Origin: Blastococcus tunisiensis
Lineage (GTDB): Bacteria; Actinomycetota; Actinomycetes; Mycobacteriales; Geodermatophilaceae
Assembly (NCBI RefSeq): GCF_900112815.1
Contig: NZ_FOND01000003.1
Coordinates: forward strand, 248,001 to 312,000
Direction of reading: 5' to 3'
DNA: 64,000 nt
Both the position numbers and the translations under genes were made by a program. The notes beneath the pieces were generated by a model that saw only the letters and a program-made list of their open reading frames with translations, was not told the origin of the DNA and made no database searches. This document shows positions 1 to 7,974 of the stretch, one piece after another. Numbering within the stretch: position 1 is the first letter of the stretch; every line of letters begins with the position of its first letter.

Positions 1-141
1 CGTGCCTACGGCGTCGTCCTCTCCTCCTCGGACGAGGTCGACGTCGATGCGACGACGCGTCTGCGCGCCGAGCTGGCCGACGCCCGCAAGGACGGCAAGT
101 GGACTGTGCCGGCGGCCTGTCCCACCAACTGGATCGTCTGA
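1..141 (+). CDS. C-terminal end of a hydantoinase B / acetone carboxylase-like subunit (partial)
   Basis: The frame is open from the first base and stops at TGA 139-141, leaving 46 residues. The fragment begins RAYGVVLSSSDEVDVDATT and continues with a short helix rich in Arg and Ala. A YGVVL stretch followed by a VD.xAT helix is what I recall at the C-terminus of HyuB-type (N-methylhydantoinase B / acetone carboxylase alpha) proteins, which act in ATP-dependent ring opening or ketone carboxylation. The gene just downstream, a small zinc-ribbon protein 36 bases away, would suit an accessory subunit. Only the tail is present, so the family call is tentative. Confidence 0.5.
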   Translation, partial: RAYGVVLSSSDEVDVDATTRLRAELADARKDGKWTVPAACPTNWIV

Positions 142-177
142 CCCGAACCCTCCGCAACTACTGAAAGGACAACCGTC

Positions 178-438
178 ATGGGAGTCGAACGGCTGATCTT
201 CGCGCCCCCCTCGGAGCAATTCCTGCACGTACAACGCACCCCCGTCGAGGCGACCTGTCCACAATGCGGTTCCGGTGACGTGGCTCGCTATCCGGTAGCC
301 AACTACGTCGGACCGCGCATCGTCACCAAGTGCCAGACGTGCTTCCACCACCTGTCCGTGGACGTGCCGACCGCGGACGACCACTGGCCGCCGTGGCGGT
401 CGGCCACGCTGGACTGGCCCTCGTCGCGGGCCGGCTGA
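178..438 (+). CDS. Small zinc-ribbon protein (86 aa), probably an accessory subunit
   Basis: ATG 178 is preceded by AAAGGAC at a suitable distance. The protein has four cysteines arranged as CxxC (C27, C30) and CxxC (C52, C55), which is a compact zinc ribbon of about 30 residues. The rest is unstructured and Pro/Trp-rich at the end. It follows the hydantoinase/acetone-carboxylase-like gene by 36 bases on the same strand, so it is likely co-transcribed. Acetone carboxylases have a small metal-binding third subunit, and this protein could play an analogous role, but it is much shorter than AcxC. I do not recognise a named family. Confidence 0.6.
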   Translation: MGVERLIFAPPSEQFLHVQRTPVEATCPQCGSGDVARYPVANYVGPRIVTKCQTCFHHLSVDVPTADDHWPPWRSATLDWPSSRAG

Positions 439-590
439 GCCGCCGGACGTCACCCGGATCGATACCCCGAGGAGAGGCATGGTCTTCGCCGCACGCCGGC
501 CATTGAGCGGCCGTCGCGTCGTCCGGTCCGGACGACCCTTGTGCAGGGCTCGTGCGGCGAAGCACCTTCGCCGGAGAGGGAGCGATTCGG

Positions 591-1625
591 GTGAACAGTG
601 AGCCGCAGGTGATGAACCGGCTCGGGCTGGCAGTGGGGCTCCGCAACCTGGGGGCCCTCGAACTGGCGGACCTCGCGCAGGCCGCCGAGAGCACCGGGCT
701 GGGCCGGTTCGTCGCCATGGAGGCGTGGCGGGAGACGGTCGTGCCGTTGTCCGCGTGCGCCATGCGCACGGAGCAGATGGGGCTGGGTACGGGGGTGATG
801 CAGATCTTCCCTGTCAACCCGGTCATGGTGGCCCTGCAGGCAAGCGCGCTGCAGGAGCTCAGCGGCGGCCGCTTCTCGCTCGGTCTCGGACTCGGTGCGG
901 CCTTCGTGGTGCCGCGATGGTTCGGCGTGCCGTACGAGCGTCCGATGACCCGGATGCGGGAGTTTCTGGAGATCGTGCGTGGGGTGCATGCGTCGGCTGG
1001 TGCCGCACCGTTCTCCTATGACGGGGAGCTGTTCACCATCCGCAAGTACAGCCTTGGTGATGCTCCTGTGCGCCCGGTTCCACTGCACATCGCTGCCATC
1101 GGCCCCAAGATGCTGGAGCTGGCCGGCGAGCTCGCTGACGGAGTGATGGTGGGGGCGCTGTACTCGCCGGACCACCTCGTGGACGTGCGCGAGCGGCTCG
1201 CCGTCGGTGCCGCGCGAGCTGGTCGGGATCCTGCCGAGGTCGAGATCTCCTATCACCTGATCGCGGCGTGCGACGACGACGGCGATCGCGCCCGTTCGCT
1301 GGCACGACGGTCGATCACGTACTGCACGCAGTACCCCCACTACCTGAAGCGGTTCGCTGCCGAGGGATTCGGGCCGCTGGCAGAGGAGATCGGCCAGCTG
1401 ATCCGGGCGCACGAGAACGACGCGGCCGAAGCGCGGGTGAGCGACGCCATGCTGGAGAGGTTCGCCGTCGCGGGCACGCCGGCCGAATGCCGCGACCAGC
1501 TGCGCCGCCATCTGGCGGGGGAGGCTCTTCCCTCGCTGACGCTCTTTCCGTTCCGGGTGTCGGAGCAGGACGTCATGTCCTCGCATTACCTGTTGCTGAA
1601 GGAGCTGGGCAGTCTGGCGGTGTGA
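591..1625 (+). CDS. Luciferase-like (LLM) flavin/F420-dependent oxidoreductase
   Basis: A 344-residue TIM-barrel oxidoreductase of the bacterial luciferase superfamily. Typical features are the early RLGLAVGLRN strand, the segment SGGRFSLGLGLG near residue 90, the HIAAIGPKMLELAGELADG strand-helix near residue 180, and the C-terminal AGTPAECRDQLRRH helix that is common in actinobacterial F420-dependent members. The frame opens upstream, but I chose GTG 591 because GGAGAGGGAG lies just before it and the family N-terminus starts there. The gene sits between a hydantoinase-like fragment and an alcohol dehydrogenase on the same strand. FMN versus F420 use and the substrate cannot be read from sequence. 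Confidence 0.85.
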   Translation: MNSEPQVMNRLGLAVGLRNLGALELADLAQAAESTGLGRFVAMEAWRETVVPLSACAMRTEQMGLGTGVMQIFPVNPVMVALQASALQELSGGRFSLGLGLGAAFVVPRWFGVPYERPMTRMREFLEIVRGVHASAGAAPFSYDGELFTIRKYSLGDAPVRPVPLHIAAIGPKMLELAGELADGVMVGALYSPDHLVDVRERLAVGAARAGRDPAEVEISYHLIAACDDDGDRARSLARRSITYCTQYPHYLKRFAAEGFGPLAEEIGQLIRAHENDAAEARVSDAMLERFAVAGTPAECRDQLRRHLAGEALPSLTLFPFRVSEQDVMSSHYLLLKELGSLAV

Positions 1626-1641
1626 CAACAGCACGAGCCGA

Positions 1642-1666
1642 CTGTGTACGACCGGACGCTACACAG
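1642..1666. promoter_or_regulatory. Inverted repeat between LLM oxidoreductase and alcohol dehydrogenase
   Basis: CTGTGTA at 1642-1648 is matched by its perfect complement TACACAG at 1660-1666 with 11 bases between. There is no T-run after it, so an operator for a dimeric regulator is more likely than a terminator. It lies in the short gap upstream of the alcohol dehydrogenase. No second copy was noticed in the window. Confidence 0.35.
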
Positions 1667-1749
1667 GTGAGGACTTCTCAGCGTGATGAACCGGTCGGTA
1701 TCTGCCGGGCGCGGCGTCCAGCCGCGGCAACGGGGTGAAGGAGCTGGTT

Positions 1750-2793
1750 GTGCAGGGCCTGATGCGAGCAGTCCGCCTCGACAGCGTGGGCGTGGACCCG
1801 TCACTGGTGGAGGTGCCGGTCCCCGAGCCGGGCGGGGGAGAGGTGCTCATCGCGATGCGGGCATGCGGCATCTGCGGCTCGGATCTGCACGTGATCGAGG
1901 GCTCCACGCGCACGGCGCATCTGCCCATGACGATGGGCCACGAGCCCTCCGGTGTGGTGCATGCGCTCGGCGCCGGAGTCGATTCTCTGTCGACCGGTCA
2001 GCGCGTCGTGGTCAACGGCTTGGTCGCATGCGGGTCGTGCGGGCTGTGCAGACACGGGAAGCTCAACCTGTGCGAACGGCTCAGCATTCTCGGCCTCGGC
2101 CGAGATGGAGCGCATGCCGACTACTTCACCGTCCCGGCCGGCAATGTCATCCCGCTGCCGGACGAGATCGACTTCCCGTTGGGCGCCATCATCACGGACG
2201 CGATCGCTACGCCGATGCACGCGATCCGCAAGTCTGGGGTGCAAGAGGGCCAGACCGCAGCCGTCTTTGGACTCGGTGGACTCGGCATCCACGCAGCCAT
2301 GATCCTGCAGCAGCTGTACCAGGTCGAGGTGATCGGCATCGACGTGGACGACGCTGCCCTCGCCAACGCCCGGCGGCTGGGCGTGTCCAGCGTCGTCAAT
2401 GCCCGCGACGACCAGGTGATCCAGCGGGTTCGTGAGCAGACGCGCGGAGGCGTCGATGTCGCTTTCGAGTTCGTCGGTTCGGCTGCGGTGGTCGATCAGG
2501 GCTTGCGCTGCTTGCGACCCGGCGGGACCTGCGTCGTGGCCGGGGTGCATCCGAACCGGTTGGAGCTGGGTCTGCGGCAGGAGACGTTGGTGGCGAGGGA
2601 GCTCACGCTCACGGGGTCGTTGGGTTTCACCAACGAGGACATCACCGACCTGCTCCGCTTGGTGAGCACCGGACAGTTGGCGTTCGGTGACACGGTCAGC
2701 CACACCTTGGATCTGGACGAGTACCAGATCGGTCTGGACGCCCTCCGACAGCCGGACTCCGCCGCGATCCGCGTCGTCATCACCGCTGAATGA
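1750..2793 (+). CDS. Zinc-dependent alcohol dehydrogenase, MDR family
   Basis: A 347-residue medium-chain dehydrogenase/reductase. Catalytic zinc ligands are visible as C39 (in ACGICGSDLH) and the GHE motif at H64/E65. The structural zinc lobe has C94, C97, C100 and C108. A Rossmann motif GLGGLG follows near residue 170. It should oxidise an alcohol to the aldehyde or ketone with NAD(P). The frame also opens at GTG 1735, but AAGGAG at 1738-1743 fits GTG 1750 at six bases, so that start was chosen; ATG 1762 is also possible. It is upstream of an acyl-CoA ligase, consistent with alcohol-to-acyl-CoA processing, although no aldehyde dehydrogenase is seen nearby. Confidence 0.85.
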   Translation: MQGLMRAVRLDSVGVDPSLVEVPVPEPGGGEVLIAMRACGICGSDLHVIEGSTRTAHLPMTMGHEPSGVVHALGAGVDSLSTGQRVVVNGLVACGSCGLCRHGKLNLCERLSILGLGRDGAHADYFTVPAGNVIPLPDEIDFPLGAIITDAIATPMHAIRKSGVQEGQTAAVFGLGGLGIHAAMILQQLYQVEVIGIDVDDAALANARRLGVSSVVNARDDQVIQRVREQTRGGVDVAFEFVGSAAVVDQGLRCLRPGGTCVVAGVHPNRLELGLRQETLVARELTLTGSLGFTNEDITDLLRLVSTGQLAFGDTVSHTLDLDEYQIGLDALRQPDSAAIRVVITAE

Positions 2794-2808
2794 CCGAGGC
2801 GCCCGGCG

Positions 2809-2858
2809 CGGTCGCGAGGTGTGTTCCGGACCTCGGTCGCGAGGCGTGCTCCACACCT
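2809..2858 (+). repeat. Tandem 25-base direct repeat upstream of acyl-CoA ligase
   Basis: Two adjacent 25-base units, 2809-2833 and 2834-2858, both starting CGGTCGCGAGG, match at 21 of 25 positions. They fill most of the gap before the ligase gene that starts at 2908. They could be tandem regulator sites or a local duplication. Confidence 0.5.
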
Positions 2859-2907
2859 GGACCCCAGACCAAGCGGGCCGGTCCCGCACCGAACGGAAAG
2901 GGCTGAC

Positions 2908-4494
2908 ATGATCCCGGCAAACGACAACGTCACCGTCCGCGCCTTCTGGGAACAACGCGTCGACACCAATCCTGACGCACCATTCCTGGTCTACGGACAA
3001 GAGCGGTTCTCCTACGGCGAGTTCGACGCGTCTGTGAACCGAGTGGCGAACGGGCTGCTCGCCGAAGGGGTGGGCCAAGGCGACAAGGTAGCCATCCTGC
3101 TCCCCAGCGACATACGGCTGCTGCGTCTGCAACTGGCGATCCAGAAGATCGGCGCGGTGATGGTGCCGATGATTCCGACGCTCACCCATGGCGAGATCAC
3201 CTACGTGCTGCGCCACTGCGAGCCATCGGTCCTCGTCACGGACAACCGAGGGTACGGCGTCATCGCCGACGGAGGTGGATTCAGCATCGACCACAAGATG
3301 CGGGCCTTCAGCTTCGGTGGAGGGTTCCGGCAAGCCGGCGGCGACGGGCAGCCGCTCGACGCTGCGGTCCTGGAGAGCGAGGATGAAGGACGTCCACCCG
3401 CTCTCGGCATCGACCCCGCCGATCCGATGGCCATCATGTACACGTCGGGGAGCACCGGGAAGCCCAAAGGCGTCGTCCAGCCCAGCAACGGCTTCGTGGC
3501 GGCCGGCCGGGCGATCGCGGACCGTCTCGGGGCCACCGAGGCGGACAACTTCTTCTCCTGTCTGCCGCTGTTCCATGCGGCGGCGACGCACATGCTGCTG
3601 TCCCCGGCCATTGCGGTCGGTGCCCGATTCACCCTGGAACCGACGTTCAGCCGCAGCGCGTTTTGGGAGCAGGTCAACCGGTCGGGCGGGACGATCACGC
3701 TGATGATGCCGGCTCAGCTGTCCATTCTGATGACCGCGCCGGCGCGGGAAGACGACCGCGCGCACAGCATGCGCATCGTGTTCAGCCACATCAGGCCCGA
3801 GGACTTCTGTGAACGGTTCGGCGTCGAGGTGTGCACCACGTGGGCCATGACGGAGACATGTGGGCTGGGCACGCTCACGGCCCCCCACGAGGGGGACCTG
3901 GCTCCCAAGCTGATCGGAGGTCCCTTGGGTAGCGGGGAGATCAAGATCGTTGATGGGAACGGGGACCGCGTTGCGGCCGGTGAGCTCGGCGAGCTGTGCT
4001 TCCGTCATCCGTACGTGATGCGCGAGTACTACAACGACCCCGACAACACCGCACGGACCTTGCAGGACGGGTGGGTGCACTCCGGCGACCTGTGTGCCAT
4101 GGATGAGCGCGGTCGCGCGTACTTCCACGGCCGCATCAAGCACATCATCAAGCGCGCCGGGGAGAACATCGCGGGCGAGGAAGTGGAGTTCGCCATCGCT
4201 GCCCACCCCGCCGTGGAGGAATGCATAACGTCGGGTGTGGAGGATCCGATCTATACCGAGGAGGTCCACGCCACGGTTCGCGTCGGCGAGGGGCACGACC
4301 TGACCGAGCAGGGCATCATCGAATGGTGTTCCACTCTGCTCGCTGACTGGAAGATTCCGCGCTACATCAGCCTGGCTGACGCCGAGCTTCCCAAGCTGGC
4401 GAATGGCAAGACCGACCGCCAGACGATCAACCGGAACCTGGATGTGAGCCGGGCCTGGGACCGTTCTAAGCACATGGGCAAGGCCACGAGCTAG
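2908..4494 (+). CDS. AMP-forming acyl-CoA ligase (CaiC/FadD-like)
   Basis: A 528-residue class I adenylate-forming enzyme that should activate a carboxylic acid with ATP and attach CoA. The P-loop YTSGSTGKPKG lies at residues 178-188, the A5-like region around WAMTETCGLG, the A7 aspartate in HSGDLCAMDE, and the hinge GRIKHIIKRAGENIAGEE. The terminal lysine is in KLANGKTDRQ. ATG 2908 was preferred over upstream in-frame codons because GGAAAGG lies seven bases before it and the family N-terminus begins there. The closest recognisable relatives are crotonobetaine/carnitine-CoA ligases and related actinobacterial proteins. Neighbouring dehydrogenases fit a catabolic acyl-CoA role; the substrate is unknown. 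Confidence 0.85.
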   Translation: MIPANDNVTVRAFWEQRVDTNPDAPFLVYGQERFSYGEFDASVNRVANGLLAEGVGQGDKVAILLPSDIRLLRLQLAIQKIGAVMVPMIPTLTHGEITYVLRHCEPSVLVTDNRGYGVIADGGGFSIDHKMRAFSFGGGFRQAGGDGQPLDAAVLESEDEGRPPALGIDPADPMAIMYTSGSTGKPKGVVQPSNGFVAAGRAIADRLGATEADNFFSCLPLFHAAATHMLLSPAIAVGARFTLEPTFSRSAFWEQVNRSGGTITLMMPAQLSILMTAPAREDDRAHSMRIVFSHIRPEDFCERFGVEVCTTWAMTETCGLGTLTAPHEGDLAPKLIGGPLGSGEIKIVDGNGDRVAAGELGELCFRHPYVMREYYNDPDNTARTLQDGWVHSGDLCAMDERGRAYFHGRIKHIIKRAGENIAGEEVEFAIAAHPAVEECITSGVEDPIYTEEVHATVRVGEGHDLTEQGIIEWCSTLLADWKIPRYISLADAELPKLANGKTDRQTINRNLDVSRAWDRSKHMGKATS

Positions 4495-4650
4495 GTCGCC
4501 CACGGTGGTGAGTTGCCAAGCGACGAGGGCTTGCCCGCTGGCTGGACCTGCCAGGACCGCGGAATGTCGGACATTATGCAATCGAGCTGCTGTGACCTGC
4601 CCGTGCGCCGTGCCCGGCCGACCGTCATCGCGATAACGGAGGTCACATCT

Positions 4651-5676
4651 TTGTCCGTCCCCGACATCGACGTCATGGGTGCCCGGCTGCTCCACTGGGC
4701 GCGCTGCGAGTACGACGCATCAGCGCACGTGCCCGAGGTCTGGCCCATGCCGGGCAACGCGGGACTCAGCTTCGGCTTCGATGTCGTCGTTCCCGGCGAC
4801 CCGTCGCGCCGGTGGCCACTGGTCGTTCGGCTCAGCCCACCGGGCGTGACGCGGCGTGGGAACACTGACGTGCTTCGGCAGGTGCCGCTGCTGCGGAGCC
4901 TGCACGCCAGCGGCATCCCCGTCGCTCCGGTGACGTGGTCGACCGCGGATCCGGTCTGGTTCGGCACCGACGCAGTCATCCAGCAGCGCCTCGACGCCCG
5001 CCCACTGCACATGTGGGACGCCGCGCTGAGCCACCGGGCAGCCTGCGGCGGTACCGATGCCTTTCTCGCGCAGGCAGTCGACGCCATGGCTGCGATCCAC
5101 GAAGTCCCGTGGGAAGACACGCTGCGCGACTGGGAAGAGCCGAGGTCGCTGGAGTCCGAGCTGTACTTCTGGGACGAGGTCCTCGGCAAGTCCGACGAGC
5201 CGGCCTGGGTGCGGGCTGGGCGGGAGCTGCGCGACGAGCTGCTCGAAAGCTGCCCGGAGGGGTCTCCGTGCGGCATATTCCACGGCGACTTCCAGACCAA
5301 CAACGTCCTGTACGACGACGAAGGAAAGCTCGTCGCGGTGGTCGACTGGGAGATCTCCGGGCTGGGGGCCCAGCTCATCGACCTGGGCTGGCTGACTATG
5401 TTCACCGACCCCTCCTGCTGGGAGCCGACCTACGTACGCGGAATGCAGGTGCGCAGTGAACCCGAGGCGCTGCGGTCCATGTACGAGCATGCCAGCGGGC
5501 GCACCGTCGACTCGTTCGACTGGTTCCGCGCCATGGCGTGCTTCCGGTTCGGGGCCATCGCCGCGTTCAACGTCCGGCTCCACCGCACCGGTAGGCGCTC
5601 GGATCCGATCTGGCAGCGCATAGCGCCGTCGGTCACCACCCTGTTCACGCGCGGCCGCGACCTGGCCGCGGGTTAG
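4651..5676 (+). CDS. APH/choline-kinase-like phosphotransferase
   Basis: A 341-residue protein kinase-like phosphotransferase. The catalytic loop HGDFQTNNVLYDD starts at H211 and the metal-binding DWE motif is at D232, the usual order in aminoglycoside phosphotransferase-fold enzymes. TTG 4651 is chosen because GGAGGT at 4638-4643 lies seven bases upstream; the frame extends further upstream without a good start. Proteins of this group often sit next to acyl-CoA dehydrogenases in actinobacteria, as here with the dehydrogenase 78 bases downstream, and in eukaryotic ACAD10/11 the two domains are fused to process 4-hydroxy fatty acids. A role in phosphorylating a hydroxyacyl substrate is an attractive inference but unproven. 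Confidence 0.8.
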   Translation: MSVPDIDVMGARLLHWARCEYDASAHVPEVWPMPGNAGLSFGFDVVVPGDPSRRWPLVVRLSPPGVTRRGNTDVLRQVPLLRSLHASGIPVAPVTWSTADPVWFGTDAVIQQRLDARPLHMWDAALSHRAACGGTDAFLAQAVDAMAAIHEVPWEDTLRDWEEPRSLESELYFWDEVLGKSDEPAWVRAGRELRDELLESCPEGSPCGIFHGDFQTNNVLYDDEGKLVAVVDWEISGLGAQLIDLGWLTMFTDPSCWEPTYVRGMQVRSEPEALRSMYEHASGRTVDSFDWFRAMACFRFGAIAAFNVRLHRTGRRSDPIWQRIAPSVTTLFTRGRDLAAG

Positions 5677-5754
5677 AGACGTCACCACCGTGAGCGCTAC
5701 GGCAGGACGCTGAGGTGCGTCTTGTCGAACGTCCAACTTCTCAGGAGGACCCCT

Positions 5755-6954
5755 GTGATCGATTTCGCGCTGGATCCCGAGCTCGAAAAGCTTCAGAGCA
5801 GAGCGCGGGAGTTCATTCGAGAGGTGGTCATCCCGAAGGAGCTCGACCCGCGGCAGGACCACCACGGCCCGAGCGACGAGCTGCGGCTCCAACTGGTGGC
5901 GGAGGGGCGGGCAGCCGGCCTGCTGTCTCCGCATGCTCCCGCCGAGTGGGGTGGCCTCGGGCTCGATCACCGGGGGAGGGCGCTGCTGCTGGAAGAGGCG
6001 GGTTACTCCCCGCTCGGCCCGCTCGCACTCAACGTGCAGGCACCGGACGAGGGCAACACGAATCTGCTGGAGCAGGTGGGCACCCCGGAACAGAAGGAGC
6101 GCTACCTACGCCCACTCGTCTCTGGGAGGCAGCGGTCGGCCTTCTGCATGACGGAGCCGGACGGAGGAGCCGGATCGGATCCTCAGCTCATGCGGACCAC
6201 TGCCACTCCGGACGGCGCGGGCGGCTACGTCATCAATGGCCGCAAATGGCTTATCACAGGGTTTCCCGGAGCAGCGTTCGTCATCGTCATGGCCAGAACC
6301 GAGGACGACGGGGGTAACGACCTGGGAGCCAGCATGTTCCTGTTCGAGAGCGGCCGAGCGGGCATGACGATGGTGGACCAGCTCAACACCATGGACAACA
6401 ACTCGCCGGGCGGCCACGCCACCGTCGACTTCAAGGATGTTCATGTCAGCCAGGACGAGATCCTGGGTGAGCTGGGCCGAGGCTTCCGCTACGCGCAGGT
6501 TCGGCTCGGGCCGGCCCGCATGACGCACTGCATGCGCTGGCTCGGTGCGGCGCGCCGCTGCCACGACATCGCCGTCGGCTACGCCCGCGAGCGTCATGCC
6601 TTCGGCAAGCGGCTAGGCGACCACGAAGGGGTCGGGTTCATGCTGGCGGACAACGAGATGGATCTGCACGCCTCGAGGCTGTTGATCTGGCAGGCCTGCT
6701 GGTTGCTCGACCGGGGCGAGCAGGCCCGGACCGAGACCAGCATGTCCAAGGTCTACTGCTCCGAGGCGCTCGGCCGCGTCGTGGACCGGTCCGTCCAGGT
6801 CCTCGGGGGGCGTGGCGTCACCGACCAGACGGTGATCGAAAGGATCTACCGGGACATTCGTGCGTTCCGCATCTACGACGGGCCATCTGAAGTGCACCGC
6901 TGGGCGCTGGCGCGCAGCATCATCGGCAAGCCTGGAGCCGCAGCGCAACTATGA
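5755..6954 (+). CDS. Acyl-CoA dehydrogenase
   Basis: A 399-residue FAD-dependent acyl-CoA dehydrogenase that should introduce an alpha-beta double bond into an acyl-CoA. The FAD/substrate signature FCMTEPDGGAGSDP occurs near residue 130, followed by the beta-domain GRKWLITGF and the C-terminal helical domain with AFGKRLGDHEGV. At the position of the usual catalytic Glu in the YEG motif it has YDGPSEVHR, i.e. Asp375. GTG 5755 has AGGAGG at 5743-5748. It resembles ACAD10/11-type dehydrogenases, fitting the adjacent phosphotransferase gene. It ends 90 bases before the convergent TetR gene. Confidence 0.88.
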   Translation: MIDFALDPELEKLQSRAREFIREVVIPKELDPRQDHHGPSDELRLQLVAEGRAAGLLSPHAPAEWGGLGLDHRGRALLLEEAGYSPLGPLALNVQAPDEGNTNLLEQVGTPEQKERYLRPLVSGRQRSAFCMTEPDGGAGSDPQLMRTTATPDGAGGYVINGRKWLITGFPGAAFVIVMARTEDDGGNDLGASMFLFESGRAGMTMVDQLNTMDNNSPGGHATVDFKDVHVSQDEILGELGRGFRYAQVRLGPARMTHCMRWLGAARRCHDIAVGYARERHAFGKRLGDHEGVGFMLADNEMDLHASRLLIWQACWLLDRGEQARTETSMSKVYCSEALGRVVDRSVQVLGGRGVTDQTVIERIYRDIRAFRIYDGPSEVHRWALARSIIGKPGAAAQL

Positions 6955-7044
6955 CGCGAGCGGTCCCGCAACGGCGGCGGAGCTGGGCCCCCGGCCCCAT
7001 GAAGAGGCACCCTGCTGGGGCCTGTGGGGCGGCCGCGTGCGGCT

Positions 7045-7668
7045 CTACGCCGCAGGTGTGTCCCGCTGTGGCAGTTGGACGCCGTGCAGGATGAGGTCGG
7101 CCAGCCGATCGGCGATCTCGTCCACCGAAACGGGACCATTCGGGTCGAGCCAGACGTAGGTGTAGTTGAGCATGCTCAGGACTCCGAGGACCTCGATGCG
7201 GTCAGCGCTGCGGAAGGCGCCTTCCTCGACCCCCTCCTGGAGGACGGTTGCGAACAGCTCTTCGTACTCCGAGCGGAGCGCCTTGAGCTGCACGGCCCGT
7301 TCGCCGGTCAGCGCGTGCATTTCATGCATCACGACGATGACTTCTGACCGCCGCTCAGCGAGCGTGCGGAGATGCTCCCGTACGAGAAGCCTGAACTTAC
7401 CGACCGCGCCCACGGCATTCGCCATCACGGCTCGGCCCCGTGCCAGGGCCTCTTCAACGTGTCGTCGGGACAGGCGGAACAGTAGGTCCTCCTTCGACCC
7501 GATGTGGTAGTAGAGGGCTCCGCGCTTGATACCGGCGGCATCGCCGAGTTCCGCCACGCCGGTCCCGTGATAGCCCTTCTCTGCGAACTTCTCGGCAGCG
7601 ACCCGCAGGATCCTCTCCCCAGTTGTTTCCTCGTGCTGACGGTTTTTCGAAACTGGTATACCGCTCAT
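7045..7668 (-). CDS. TetR-family transcriptional regulator
   Basis: A 207-residue TetR protein. The N-terminal helix-turn-helix is clear: ERILRVAAEKFAEKGYHGTG, then VAELGDAAGIKRGALYYH and KEDLLF. The ligand-binding half contains MHEMHALTGERAVQLKALR, a pattern seen in TetR proteins beside fatty-acid or steroid catabolic genes. I chose ATG 7668 because GGAGGA lies about ten bases upstream; an in-frame ATG at 7689 would add seven residues. The gene is divergent from the acyl-CoA dehydrogenase operon starting at 7975, so it is the natural candidate regulator of that operon. An inverted repeat upstream (7732-7745) could be its autoregulatory site. Confidence 0.9.
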   Translation of the reverse strand: MSGIPVSKNRQHEETTGERILRVAAEKFAEKGYHGTGVAELGDAAGIKRGALYYHIGSKEDLLFRLSRRHVEEALARGRAVMANAVGAVGKFRLLVREHLRTLAERRSEVIVVMHEMHALTGERAVQLKALRSEYEELFATVLQEGVEEGAFRSADRIEVLGVLSMLNYTYVWLDPNGPVSVDEIADRLADLILHGVQLPQRDTPAA

Positions 7669-7731
7669 AGCGTCCGCGTCCTCCGACATTGCATGTCCCG
7701 GGAGTTCTCCCCACGGCTGCCAAATGTGAGC

Positions 7732-7745
7732 GTACCGGTCGGTAC
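7732..7745. promoter_or_regulatory. Candidate TetR operator (inverted repeat)
   Basis: GTACCG and CGGTAC flank a GT spacer, giving the 14-base element GTACCGGTCGGTAC in the intergenic region between the tetR gene and the divergent dehydrogenase operon. It is 64-77 bases before the tetR start. Size and symmetry suit a TetR dimer. Which regulator binds it is inference. Confidence 0.5.
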
Positions 7746-7920
7746 ACATCAAGGCCCGACATGGTGTTCGACCGGCCGAATGAGTCGCCCCTGCTCTACC
7801 CCCTGCGCCCCGCCCGGACGGCTGAGAACGCCCGTCGGTTGTCGGGTGATCGACAGGTGCTCCCCTCGCCGACGATCCGGGGCGGCCCAGGCCTTGACTG
7901 CCGGGCCCGCGGTCCGCAAA

Positions 7921-7936
7921 ACTGATACCAACGTCA
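7921..7936 (+). promoter_or_regulatory. Shared operator-like site ACTGAT-N6-GTCA, copy 1
   Basis: ACTGATACCAACGTCA ends 38 bases before the start of the acyl-CoA dehydrogenase operon at 7975. The same ACTGAT-N6-GTCA arrangement occurs at 22603-22618 and 23988-24003, each directly upstream of an acyl-CoA catabolic gene. The core TGAT...GTCA is a near palindrome, as expected for a dimeric regulator. Confidence 0.6.
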
Positions 7937-7974
7937 GATGCGTTTTTCACAGACCTGGAGATGGTCAGGGGAGC

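Noticed and set aside
1801-4695. A 964-codon frame on the - strand opposite the alcohol dehydrogenase and ligase genes
   Set aside because: It is antisense to two genes with clear family motifs and has no domain of its own. Long antisense frames are common in GC-rich DNA because stop codons are rare there.
6955-7044. GCCGCGTGCGGC (7032-7043) as a terminator between convergent genes
   Set aside because: The hairpin has only five base pairs and no T-run, and part of it lies just next to the tetR stop; too weak to call.
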